A stretch of 64,000 nt of DNA from contig OX387198.1 in NCBI GenBank assembly GCA_947561715.1, positions 13,392,001 to 13,456,000 of the forward strand. The letters are read 5' to 3'. Below, piece by piece: positions 11,950 through 22,244 of this stretch. Every line of letters starts with the position of its first letter. The stretch's first letter is position 1. Source of the DNA: Ascidia mentula (taxonomy: Eukaryota > Chordata > Ascidiacea > Phlebobranchia > Ascidiidae). Both the position numbers and the translations under genes were made by a program. The notes beneath the pieces are model-generated. The model saw only the letters and a program-made list of their open reading frames with translations. It was not told where the DNA came from and made no database searches.

Positions 11950-12932
11950 TTATTCATTTCCTGCATCCAGTAGGGTGGCAACAAGTACTTCATCGAACCC
12001 GCTTTCACCTAAACAAAATGCTATTATTAAACTTAAAAACTTTTATCTGTGACAGGTCGAGGTAATCAGATCGTTATTCACACGGTTTCAAAGAATTCAC
12101 ACAAAAGTATACATAGATATTGCAAATAATAGAGTAATAGAGTAAAAGACGATCAGCGCCAGTTTTCTAGGAACATTAGATATTGCAAATTGATGGGACC
12201 TACAGGTCGAGACAGTGCGTGTACACCCTGTCTGCAGCTCTCCAATAATATGGCTTTTTTACACATATTTTGCGTAATACTATCATCACGTGGTGGGCCA
12301 TTTTTGGTAATTGAGTGTTTTGTATCTGACGGCTTGAGAAGGGCTGCATGTCCCTCACTTTTACACCTGAACAGGCGAATGGCACAACAAGATATTGGCG
12401 TTTTTAACAGGTAAAATAAATTCTGGAAATCACATGTTGAAACATTCGCTAAAGCAAACCCTGTACAAAAATATTGTTGTCAAGCCTTGGGCTTCATTGT
12501 CATCATTTGTCGGCAGTCTCTTTTATTAGGCTCGTGATATTGCAAAAAATTTTCATAAGGCGAAGTTTTGTGTGGAAAACATATCTTTTACCTTTTTGCG
12601 TCACTAAAAGACAACTAACTATTTCTGACATTATTTGGCTTAGTACATAAAATGCAAAATAGTTAAAACCGATTTTATCAATAAATATGATTAAGTTAGA
12701 TGTGGTATGGTTAGTCATTTTTGATAAACTAGATATAGTGTAGTCTAGCTACACTCCAGCCAGTGTAAATTCAATTCCTACCTTCATTATCGTAATAAAT
12801 AGGTGCACCTTCCCTCCAATCGCCATCGCTCGGTAGTACGAAATGAGGTGGCGGCTGATGGGACTTGGCTTGATTTTTCTTCACAGAAAAGCTGACAATT
12901 AAAAACACGACAAACCATTTTTTACTGAACAT
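11950..12932 (-). CDS. small secreted peptide 2 (69 aa, two exons)
   Basis: Exon 1 is 12782-12932 (151 nt, phase 1, donor GTAGGA) and the last exon is 11950-12008 (59 nt, stop TAA); joined they give 210 nt in frame. Exon 1 encodes a signal peptide (KKWFVVFLIVSFSV) and a Pro/Asp-rich segment with SHQPPPHFVLPSDGDWREG and PIYYDNE. The last exon encodes GESGFDEVLVATLLDAGNE, whose G-x3-F-D-E start matches the last exon of peptide 4 (GRCGFDEEG), also entered in phase 1. Exon 1 differs from the 77-nt exon of its neighbours, so only the C-terminal exon is clearly shared. The 773-bp intron carries a dispersed-repeat copy. Further small internal exons cannot be excluded. Function unknown. Confidence 0.6.
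12191..12243 (+). repeat. short dispersed repeat, copy 2
   Basis: Reads gatgggacc, aggtcgagacagtgcg and gtctgcagct in the same order as the copy at 10701. It lies in the intron of small peptide 2. Confidence 0.7.
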
Positions 12933-15042
12933 TTTCGTTTCGTTTCCTGAAAAATATACATTTAAAAAGCTTCATTATTAAAACCCTTGCGTATAACCAA
13001 AAACCTTCACTATTATAATTGCCATGTGCACAGCATGCCATCATATGCACAATGAGCAAATGGACTGAAAGATTTCTGTCTTACATAAAATAGCGCGTTG
13101 CATTTTTCTTACAAATATCGCTTCGCACAGCACTATTATTTACAGAGTTGATTTATCAAAATATATACTAAAGTCATTGAGCTGTGATTGTAATTTTTGA
13201 AACAAAATTGTGCTGTTCGAAAGCAACACGAGAAGCAAAATTCTGCTTAAAACAACAAATTGCCAAACCAGAACATAGATGCCAAAAAACTTGCTGTAGC
13301 TACTATGTATGATTGCCTACTACTGTAGTTTAGCAAAAACCTGCTGTAAATATTTCTATTTCCTGTTTCGAACAAGAAAAAAGGGGGCTGGTTTGAAATA
13401 TTTGTTTACATTAAAATGACAAGGATGTAGGCTATCTGTTTCAGTTTTCCGTTTCATTATGGTAGCTGGTGATTAAGTGGACAATTTGGCAGACAAAAAG
13501 GATTCCACATTGCGGATTAATCCTGCTTATTATACTTACCGTATTACGTGGTGGAATACAACCAGAACCAACCTCCCTGTAAAAGCAGAGAAATGTTACA
13601 TCAGCCATAATCAAATTTTATACTTCGGTACAAAAATTCACTTGACGATATGCGGTATACCGTCATACCTTATACGCTTATGAATAACTGATCGTTGTTA
13701 TTCATTTATTACTAACGTTGTTATAATTGATTTGCAGCGAAATAAACTAGTGTTTGTCAATTTAAGTCAATTTACAAAGCTTTTTTTTCGCATGCCCTAC
13801 CCACATGAGTAAGTCATAACTGTTTTTAAACAAAAAAAAAATAGGTATGTATAACTTTATGACAGGAAAATGCTGATAAATGCTCATTGTTCCATACCTT
13901 TTGTTTGGAATATAAGTAAGCTGTTTTTGCACTGCACTTCTCGAGAATTGTACGTTGCCAATTTTTATGCGCAAGAAGAGTAAACAAAAAATATCATAGT
14001 CTGTTTGCATTGTTGCAAATTTGCTTTCCCTATTTCTTTGCATATATTTCTTTCCTACAAATCGTATATAAGTTTTAATTAAATTTTTAGTTGGAGGTTT
14101 CTGCAAGATTTGAACACATAAGAATGAAAATTTTCATCTGAATTTGGAAAACTATCCGAAAAAATTGCCAAACTTGCATCACCCCAAGAATGAGCTATTT
14201 TAATTATCGATAAATTGTAAGAACTTACCTACGTTGGCAAATGTCGCTCTGATACTGCTCCATGCATTTTGCACCAACAGGAAAAGTTCATCTAATCGGC
14301 TATTTCCGTTAAAAACGAACATTGTATACTTGGACACGAAGTTGCCTGCGATAAAGCTATACGTTCTAGAGATAGAGTTGGACATTGACAAACAGCTCTT
14401 TCTTAAGACGTTCCATATCTACAAAAAAGCTGATGTGTTAATGACAAAGAACATTGTGTGTATTTTCGGCATTTTATAACAATTTACTGTTCTGCAGTAT
14501 GTTCTTTGTCCCCATCACGTGTTTTCACAATTGGTTTAAGCGTGTCGCATTTTTCTTTTTGTGCTTTTGAATGTTGTGTGGTTTACGCTTGAATTGCGGT
14601 GTTTAACCCTGGTAAAGTCATGGGACCCTGTATGGCAGACTAATCGTCGAAAAAAGAAAGTTTCTTAATGCCAAAGAGGAGTCCTGTTTAATGTTGTATG
14701 CATGACAGTCAAAGCAGCACAATATTGTTGGTGATTTCCGCAATACATGTTTGCGCAAATGAAAAACTTAAAATTGAAACAGCGCAAGTGAAGAAAGGAA
14801 CACATTCAAGCATATCAATGTATACGACTCAGTCTTTATATAATCTTGTTTCGCACCTTGCGCGCTTTCGTCCTGGGCTCTTTTGCTAGAAAGTTATCTA
14901 CATGATTTTTTCATTAAAGCTCTTATGCTAAACGCTTTGAAATTTCAGTAACATGAATCCTGTTAACCATAGTTTAATTTTATTTTCAGAGTTCGGTGAA
15001 ATGGTTGTGCACAAAATCACAGGTGTTTTGATGACCAAGCGG
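12933..15042. other. spacer carrying a tandem duplicated unit
   Basis: Between peptide genes 2 and 3. A tract at about 13815-13925 is similar to 15933-16030 and partly to 16540-16610. A second tract at about 14226-14300 is similar to 16838-16925. The minus-strand frame ending at a strong donor near 14226 (ELFLLVQNAWSSI) could be an exon, but its counterpart near 16875 contains a stop, so I do not call a gene. Confidence 0.5.
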
Positions 15043-15712
15043 TTACCCTTGGGAACTCTCTCCGTCTTGAAGACTTATTGATGGCTCTTTCTTCTTGGTG
15101 TCAAACAAGGCGAGACCTTGCACAATTGTACCTGAAACAAAACTCCGATACCAAAGTGGATTTTTAATTATCAACTATGGCAGTTTTTTTAAAACAACTC
15201 TTTTTAACAAACTTTTTTTCAAAATTACCGATTTTTATGATGTAAATATACATAAACCTGTGAATGCAAACTATATGTTTCATCTGCAGATGAAATCTAT
15301 TGTGCTTTAATTAAACTAAATAACATCTGTGAAACCGTGTGTTTATTAATTTTCATTTTACAAACCGTATTGCTTGGATTGATTTTCACTTCCAGCTTTC
15401 TCCCTGCAAAAGTACATGAACAACGTTTGTTGCTAATTAAATAACCCACAACACCTCTTTAATCATTTTATGTCGGAACGAATGTCATAATTAACAGCTT
15501 TAATGCCATTTATCTGGTGATTACTATACCATTGAATGGTATTCATTGTCACCACAGAAGTAGAACTCAGTTTTGGGAATGATTGCAGTTGCTGTTGATT
15601 GGTATAAATAAAATAGAAATATTAGAGTTTTAAACCTCGTTAATCTTGCTGCAAAACTTTTATTTGCAACCACGCCGATAACCAGACATAGAATGAACAT
15701 TCCTCTTATCAT
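15043..15712 (-). CDS. small secreted peptide 3 (67 aa, three exons)
   Basis: Exons 15636-15712 (77 nt), 15366-15403 (38 nt) and 15043-15131 (89 nt, stop TAA) join to 204 nt without a stop. Residues 1-21 form a signal peptide (MIRGMFILCLVIGVVANKSF) with predicted cleavage at FA-A. The rest begins ARLTREKAGSENQSKQYG, continues TIVQGLALFDTKKK and ends DGESSQG. Splice phases (2, then 1) and lengths match peptide 1 and nearly match peptide 4. A CTTTCAG acceptor at about 15764, just upstream of the start codon, suggests that the first coding exon is preceded by a 5' UTR intron or by a trans-splice site. Paired basic residues (KKK) could be a processing site, which is inference. No known family recognised. 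Confidence 0.72.
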
Positions 15713-17660
15713 CTTAGTACCTTTGTACAGTTTCTTTCTCAGTCTACCACAACTGGTGTTGGGTCTGAAAGACATTGTTAAATTATTAATACACGTACTT
15801 CAACATGAATTGCAAACTGCTGGTGCGCAAAGCACTCGTTTCGGCGTGAAAGTAAAATATGTCGTTTGAAACTAGTGTTGAAATAGAAAGCCATTTTCAT
15901 GCAAGTTTTTCTCGGATACTTTGCAGCTGCCAAGTCATGACTGTTTTTGAAAAGAAATGTATATGTTGCAACTTTATAAAAGGAAATGCTGACATAGGCA
16001 TATTGTTCTATACCTTTTGTTTGGATTGCAAGTTTTTTTTTCATTACAAAGCACTTTTTGGTAACGCAGACTGTTGAGCAACTGAGCGGAAATGCGTGGC
16101 ATCAGATTATACTGCAAGAGCGAACTGTGCATTCGATCGCTTTGGGCAATAAAATATAAATGAAGGTAGGCAAAGATCAACACAACTTTAAGTTTTTGCT
16201 GCTCCGCAACTGAAGGTATCACATGCATCGTGGTGTGCGAATAAAAATCAGCACTGTCTTTGGTGTTATGCCAACTTTTTTACTCGAGTGACAACCACGT
16301 AACCCAATGTTTTGCAGTGTTAAGTTCCATAACCCAGCTAGGTGGCGCGAAAATAAAATGTAAAATATGTTAACATTTTTCTTTAAAAAGGGAATAGGTG
16401 CATTTTAATATGTTTGAATATATCCATCGTGCTACTCATTATAGCAAATAAAATTCACATCAGCCAAATCACAAACTAATGTTAAAACAGCGACTATTTT
16501 TCACGCAGTAAGTTTTCACAATGCTTTGTAGCTAGCTGCCATGACAGTTTTTGAAAACAAATGCTGACACACCCTTATGCTTCCTCGGTAAAGCTTGCAT
16601 TGTTGTCTGCGTTTGCAACTTTTTAAAATGTGACAGCCGGTTTGGATCGTTGCAAATGCATTTTTTTCTTTACATATTACGCAGTTTACTCCCAGGCGCA
16701 TGTAGGTAAATTTTGAATAAATTTCGTTGTATTGTTCGTTGGTGATGTCTGCAAAATATGTTTGTATGCTTTTATAGCACCCCCTCCCCCCTTGCTAAAC
16801 TTGAATCCAAACCCCAAACAGAAAGTACCCGACCTTATTTTCAAAATCGTGTCTCTAGTTGTTGTACACCGTTTGCACCAACATGAAAAGCTCTTTTGTG
16901 TAGATTTTCGTGGACAAGATTTTTCTCTCCCAAGGAACTGATTTATATTGCGTGTTGTTTTTGTGCAATTGCATTTGTGGATGAATTGAATATTATAACT
17001 ACAATTAACATTTATTTTGTTTTGAAAACGTACCGAACTAGGTACGAACTGTGGGAGACGAACCACAGCTAAACACAATATGGTCAGTCAACTGCTTGAT
17101 TGTTCACACTTAGTGTGGTACCTTTATCGACTGCAAAGTAACCACTTACTGGAACAGTCTGTGTCTATTAGTTATCCGGCAAAACCGTCGCCATTCACCA
17201 GCTGTCTTGATGAGAGGTCGAAATAGAGTAAATTGTCTGCAACTCATTGATGATTATTGGCATTTTGATTTGTACATAATTTTCGAAACAAGTTTTATTT
17301 TAAAACTTTTCTTTGTTTAATAGCGGATTCTCTTTGTACTGCAACGTTGCAAACATTGTCGATTTACTAAATCAACATTATAAAGTTTCGTTCTTCTACT
17401 ACAATTGAACTGTGTGCATAGCATGATAGTGAAATACATGTTCAAAGAAAGTGTTTTACCTACAGAAACCACGCAGGCTAAACCCCTATGGAATGGCTGT
17501 CATGATGTATATAGTCCTACAAGCTGATGTGAAAATACACTACATGTACGATATACCTTGCACATAAATCAGTCCCAGCCGAACATTTACAACATAACAT
17601 ACATCACGAAGCTGAAACTTTATTCCAAACATTTTACGATCATCCGCAACATGTGTGGTA
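15713..17660. other. spacer with tandem unit copies
   Basis: Contains the second copy (about 15933-16030), a third partial copy (about 16540-16610) of the unit element also seen at 13815-13925, and a dispersed repeat at 17191-17247. The 130-codon minus frame at 16686-17078 overlaps the decayed unit and has no homologous frame in the other copy, so it is not called. Confidence 0.45.
17191..17247 (+). repeat. short dispersed repeat, copy 3 (diverged)
   Basis: Carries caccagctgtcttgatgaga, ggtcgaaatag and gtctgcaactc, a degenerate version of the family seen at 10701 and 63875. Confidence 0.55.
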
Positions 17661-18183
17661 TTATTCATCCTCGCTGTCAATACAATCTGGATTTAAACCT
17701 ACACCCTCCTCATCGAATCCACATCTTCCCAAATAGGATGTCGAGACTGTACAAAAAAAGCAACAACAACTGCAAGGAAATTGAAAGCATTTCCGACTTA
17801 CATTCTTTGTCAGCATCGCGTGATCCATCTTCTGAACTGTTAATCAGAGCATAAATATATTAATGATACGTAGAAAACCGTTTTATATTTTTTAATTTTA
17901 TCAGTTTTGTTTTAAATACAACCTCTTTTCGTTGTTACATTGTAAGGCTGAAGTATGCTATTTGCAAATCAACATTTAGTTCAAAAGTTTGTTTTATTTC
18001 AATTATAGAGGTAAATAGTTTGTAATGACGAACGAGCAAACTTACACCTGTTTGACTGGATATTCTGTGCATACGTGTAAAGTCGTTGTTAAAATGAATA
18101 ACCTACCTGCCTAATGGTCCTGCGAAACATCCGTTGACAACCAAGCAGAAAACCAGACATAATATAAACGTACTTTTCAACAT
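17661..18183 (-). CDS. small secreted peptide 4 (65 aa, acidic C-terminus)
   Basis: Exons 18107-18183 (77 nt), 17802-17836 (35 nt) and 17661-17746 (86 nt, stop TAA) join to 198 nt in frame. The signal peptide is MLKSTFILCLVFCLVVNGCF followed by AGPLG. The middle exon gives SEDGSRDADKE. The last exon gives STSYLGRCGFDEEGVGLNPD and then CIDSEDE, with two cysteines. The last intron is only 55 nt; an alternative acceptor 23 nt upstream would change the frame and lose the FDE motif shared with peptide 2. The mature chain is strongly acidic. Tunicate antimicrobial precursors often carry an acidic C-terminal extension, but no cationic core is visible here, so that role is not claimed. Confidence 0.68.
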
Positions 18184-19978
18184 CTTTGCAGTCAAAAGAT
18201 TTGATTCCTTGTTGTTCTATTACTACAATTGTTGTAACTAAACTTTTCTCATGTAATTACTATTAGTTTTATACAACGTTAATGACAATGATTAATATGA
18301 AACTACAATCTTTTGCAAAACCATTTCACCTATAGCTTAATCATTTGCTAATATGTGCAGACATCACCATATACTTTTTATTGTGTTTGGCGGCAGTTAA
18401 TCCCCGACACCTCTTATGTTTGGGAAAATGCAGCTTCCTTTTTGTTCCATTCAGTTGAAATCAATGGAAAGAACCCTCGCGGAGCATTTTTTTCAGCATG
18501 AGCCCCCTGGTTTCCTCAAACTGTTTTTGTGCAAATGGAAAACGAGGAAGCTTTCATTTTTTTGTGCAAGCGGAAAAGTTTGAAACAGCCTGGTGAAAAA
18601 TAGGAAAAATGCCACAACGTAGTCGTCAGCTGGGAATAGTTTAAATATTATGTTTCGACTTTTCCAACTTGTACTCTCGGTCATCACCCTAACTGTGTGG
18701 GTTTAAATCCAAGTGTTGTCTCAGATGAATTCCAATAGTCATTACACTTGCTAAATCTATTTGTGTGCGACACCTTCTCCGTCTTAGCCGAAATTACCAA
18801 TAACGTGATGCAACTATTTATTAAAAATCACACTCAGTCGTTGTGCTCCATAGTAGTCACATTTATTTGGTTGTGGAATGTGTGTTTGATTTTTTCGCAC
18901 AGCAATGGTAAACGTTTGTTGAATATCTTTGACTTACAAAACTGTTTTTTATTGTTGGTGTAAAATTGGAAGATCACACAAGCGTTAAGTATACAATAAA
19001 TCCACCCAATAATTACTCCTAATCACAAAAACGCTTTGGCCATTTTTGTAGTGGCTCTCGCATTCGTTCTGGGTTAATTTGTAACGCTTAGTGGCCCGGA
19101 TACTTACGATCTTTCTGAGAACGTCGTTAGCTAAATTGCTCAATGTCATTGTCAAGTTATGGACAATATTATAGACCATCATTTGTCAAACTATATAACG
19201 TCAAATATAATTTTGGAGCATTTTATGTTTTGAAATCTAACGGCATAAATTTGCAATCATGGTTTCATAATGAAAATTCAGAACCATTAAACCTACAGAA
19301 GTCGAAAACCTAGGCTGATGTTTTATCATTATAGGTTTTGTTTATCTAGCTGAGGTCTATTCACTATCTATAATGCAGATATCTCTTAATTGGGAATCAG
19401 ACATAATGAAAGAGTTGGAAGAAAATGTCTTGCTATCTTATGATTATTTTGTTTTGTTATTGAATGTAAAGTTGACACTTTAAAATTTTACGTTAAACAC
19501 CAATTAGTATATGGATCAGTAAGCCTATTTATCATCTATTCTGTCAATGCAGTTTGGACGTAACCCACCACCTTCCACATCAAACCAACATCGTCCTATA
19601 TATAAACATAACTATTGCAAATCAGTCAAGAATTCCGTTTTGGCTTTTTGATTTGATTCTGTTCAGTTACAAGCTCTTCGTGATGCAGCATTGTGAAGGT
19701 TGTCAACAATGCTCTTTATGACTCAATATAAATTAAAATTGTCTGCCTACCTCTCAAGCATAGAGACTTTTTTTTTTCTAAAATATTTCTTTCTTGATGT
19801 TTTGGAACTTTTGCGCGAAAGCTTGTGTTGCTACTTTTTTTGATAAAAAACAGTCTGTCTCAAAGTACCAAGGCATTAGAAAAGAACTTGCTTAATAATG
19901 TGTATATTGTAACAATACAATCATGGGGACCTTAAAATATGATCAAATGATGTTGGTTATCTTAAAATCTAACGTAAA
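18184..19978. other. spacer, no supported gene
   Basis: AT-rich. Holds a B-box-like GGGTTTAAATCC near 18702, probably part of a tRNA-derived repeat, and a minus-strand frame at 18985-19182 with a good donor context but no partner exon or domain. No other structure supported. Confidence 0.4.
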
Positions 19979-20158
19979 CTACTTGACATGTTGCATGTTT
20001 AAGTTAGCCTTATTTTGAGCTTGTTTCTTTCCGACACCACCACAGTAAAATTTCCTACAAGTATATTTGTTAGAACTTTCTACGCCACATTGAAAGGTTA
20101 AAAGAGCACAACACAACACAACATGATATAGACATAGGACGGTAGCATTGTTATACAT
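19979..20158 (-). CDS. possible small Cys-rich secreted peptide (59 aa)
   Basis: A single open frame starts with a hydrophobic, signal-like segment (ATVLCLYHVVLCCALLTF). It continues CGVESSNKYTCRKFYCGG and a basic tail (VGKKQAQNK). The frame is also open upstream to an ATG at 20278, so the start is uncertain. A donor-like GTAGGA inside the codon for the Cys after KYT could instead mark the end of a first exon, as in small peptide 2. It lies about 460 bp downstream of the stop of gene A on the same strand. No relation to peptides 1-4 in sequence. It may be a chance frame. Confidence 0.3.
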   Translation of the reverse strand: MYNNATVLCLYHVVLCCALLTFQCGVESSNKYTCRKFYCGGVGKKQAQNKANLNMQHVK

Positions 20159-20617
20159 CTTTATAAAAATGGTCTCATTTGCCCAAGACACGTAAGAATT
20201 TGGTTTGGTCAATTGTGAATGAGGATTCTTTTTAATAATATTTGACTCATCAACAGTCATTGCAAAAATATCGCACAATGTTGCATAGATTTAGTAGTTT
20301 ACTTGAATAGCATGGGCATGAACAAAAAAAACTATCAAACAGCTTATCATAAAATGTGTTTGAACAAATTTATCCCTTTTCCCTAAGTGTTCATTAAATG
20401 TTAACTGCATCATGTACGTCAAATTAAAAATAGCGCAGTAATGTGTTGAAACTGAAGAAGCCACATTTTTGCATCGTTGCTAAATGAAGTACAACTGTGA
20501 CAGTCCTGTGGTCAAAGCGATTACACCGACAAAACAACTAAAACACATCTATAGCATATGGAAGTAATAGGGACATTTGTAAAGCCACCATTGGTGGTTG
20601 CGTGGGTCACGTGTCAA

Positions 20618-22244
20618 TTAAGACACGCAAAGGAATCTCACAGCGTAGTCTGGACATAGGTTGCCGTCTTCTTGGTCGGTGTTGTCGCACATAACTCCCT
20701 CTACCGGTGAATCATAGCGAAGTTTGACGTTGAAGACAGTTCTGCAATACAATATGTTACATATATGGACACCAGAAACAATGATTGCAACACAGGAGGG
20801 ACACCGTGCTTCAGGGGTATTTATTGCCACGTAAAAATATGATTTTGATTAACTGAACTTGAGAATACATAATGGCTACTAATTCTACAACTAAGTTCTT
20901 GGTAGTCCGAATAAAATTTATAAAAGTAACGAATGGTGTATTTTTGTCGTCTAGGTTTCTGAGACAGAGAGTAGATAACAAATAATTTACCCTGGTGAAC
21001 GCAAAGCAACGATTCTCTTTTCCACTGCAACAGGATGGTGACATCCAATGTCAGGATGAAGACTTCGGATCCTCTTCCAGCTTTCATCATCTCCGCATCC
21101 TGTTGCATTGTCGGTATCGATCCAAGAAGTCCATGCCAAAGTGCAAGCTTTTGAAAAAAGTACAACGTTCTGTTAGAATAGGTTCTTGTAAATACTAAAT
21201 ACATGCTTCTCGATATTAGTGAACATTAGTGAAGAACGTTTGTGGTACCTCTCAGCAGTTTTTTATTGATAGCAATACAATTCAGTGCAGGACAAACCGA
21301 AAGTCAGAAACTTTAATAATGTGCCGATTATCGAGTTGAATTAACTGCACGTACCAATTACTTAAAATAGAAAATAATATCGTGAACTTTTCTTTTTGGA
21401 AAAGTTAAATACATGGCTTGCATATTTTTTTTTAGTTGATTCACTATGAATTGTAACTAATAACATGAGGTTTTACTTCAAAGTTTGTCCATAAAGAGGT
21501 TTGATAATGCGATTACGTAAAGCTGTACATCTAAACCCTGGGTTACAAACTTATCCCTAGACCTACATGGTGTAAAGGGTTCGTCTGGGAAAGACCACGC
21601 CTTAGGACAGTCTTTCTTGGAGATCGATCGACCAGCTTTGTAGGACGCGAATACGCGTTTCCATTCGTACTGGTAGTAATGTTGCCATTCGGAATATGCA
21701 GCTCTCCATTCGTTTAGGGCAGACGAACAAGCGGACGCTACAAAACATTATATACTTTATGTTACAACTTGAGTTTAGTAGTATTTTTTCTGCCTGATTT
21801 AATGTAATATGTACAACTGCTGCTTCAATTGCAAAATTGAAACGGGAGTTTTTCCACCAAAGCGTTGACTGCTATTAGACATCAGGGATCATTGAATTTA
21901 CTTCTTTTCTTTGCCACACAAATGTTCTTTATTTTGGTAAACTCATTTTGTCAGTGGCAAAACAATGACAAATTAAAAATGAAGGCGTGACATTTAGATT
22001 GAACAAAACAGTTGTATTTGGTATGAAAGAAATGTCTCTTTGTATAAAAAGTTTCTGTTCAGATTTGTGATTTCTTATAAGTGATGCGTAAAGATTTTCT
22101 AAAAAATAAAAGGCGCCTTACTGATTCGGAGACACGTTTTTCCGTCTTCACCAAGTGCGTAACCAGGGAAGCAGCTGCAGATAGCCGTACCATTGGACGT
22201 GGAACAGTTTTGACTGCAGCCTCCATTTTCGTATTTGCATTGAT
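20618..22244 (-). other. gene A exons 39-42: EGF and C-terminal WxxW domain
   Basis: Exons 22122-22244 ([15 protein letters not shown], then [16 protein letters not shown]), 21567-21737 (spacer), 20991-21147 and 20618-20741 (TAA). The last two encode [20 protein letters not shown] and [20 protein letters not shown] followed by RFLCVS. That is the WxxW domain known from CILP and from the CysD repeats of gel-forming mucins. The spacer exon is 171 nt and Trp/Tyr-rich ([10 protein letters not shown]), against 96 nt in gene B. Confidence 0.9.

Noticed and set aside
13762..14106. 114-codon minus-strand ORF as a gene
   Set aside because: It overlaps a duplicated non-coding tract whose other copies (about 15.95 and 16.55 kb) do not keep the frame, and it has no domain.
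16686..17078. 130-codon Cys-containing minus-strand ORF
   Set aside because: It contains a poly-Gly stretch from a C-rich tract and a decayed copy of the ELF[LM]LVQ element in another frame; no splice support.
17746..17769. Alternative acceptor at 17770 for the last exon of small peptide 4
   Set aside because: It changes the frame to a sequence ending at an early TAG and loses the GFDE motif shared with small peptide 2.
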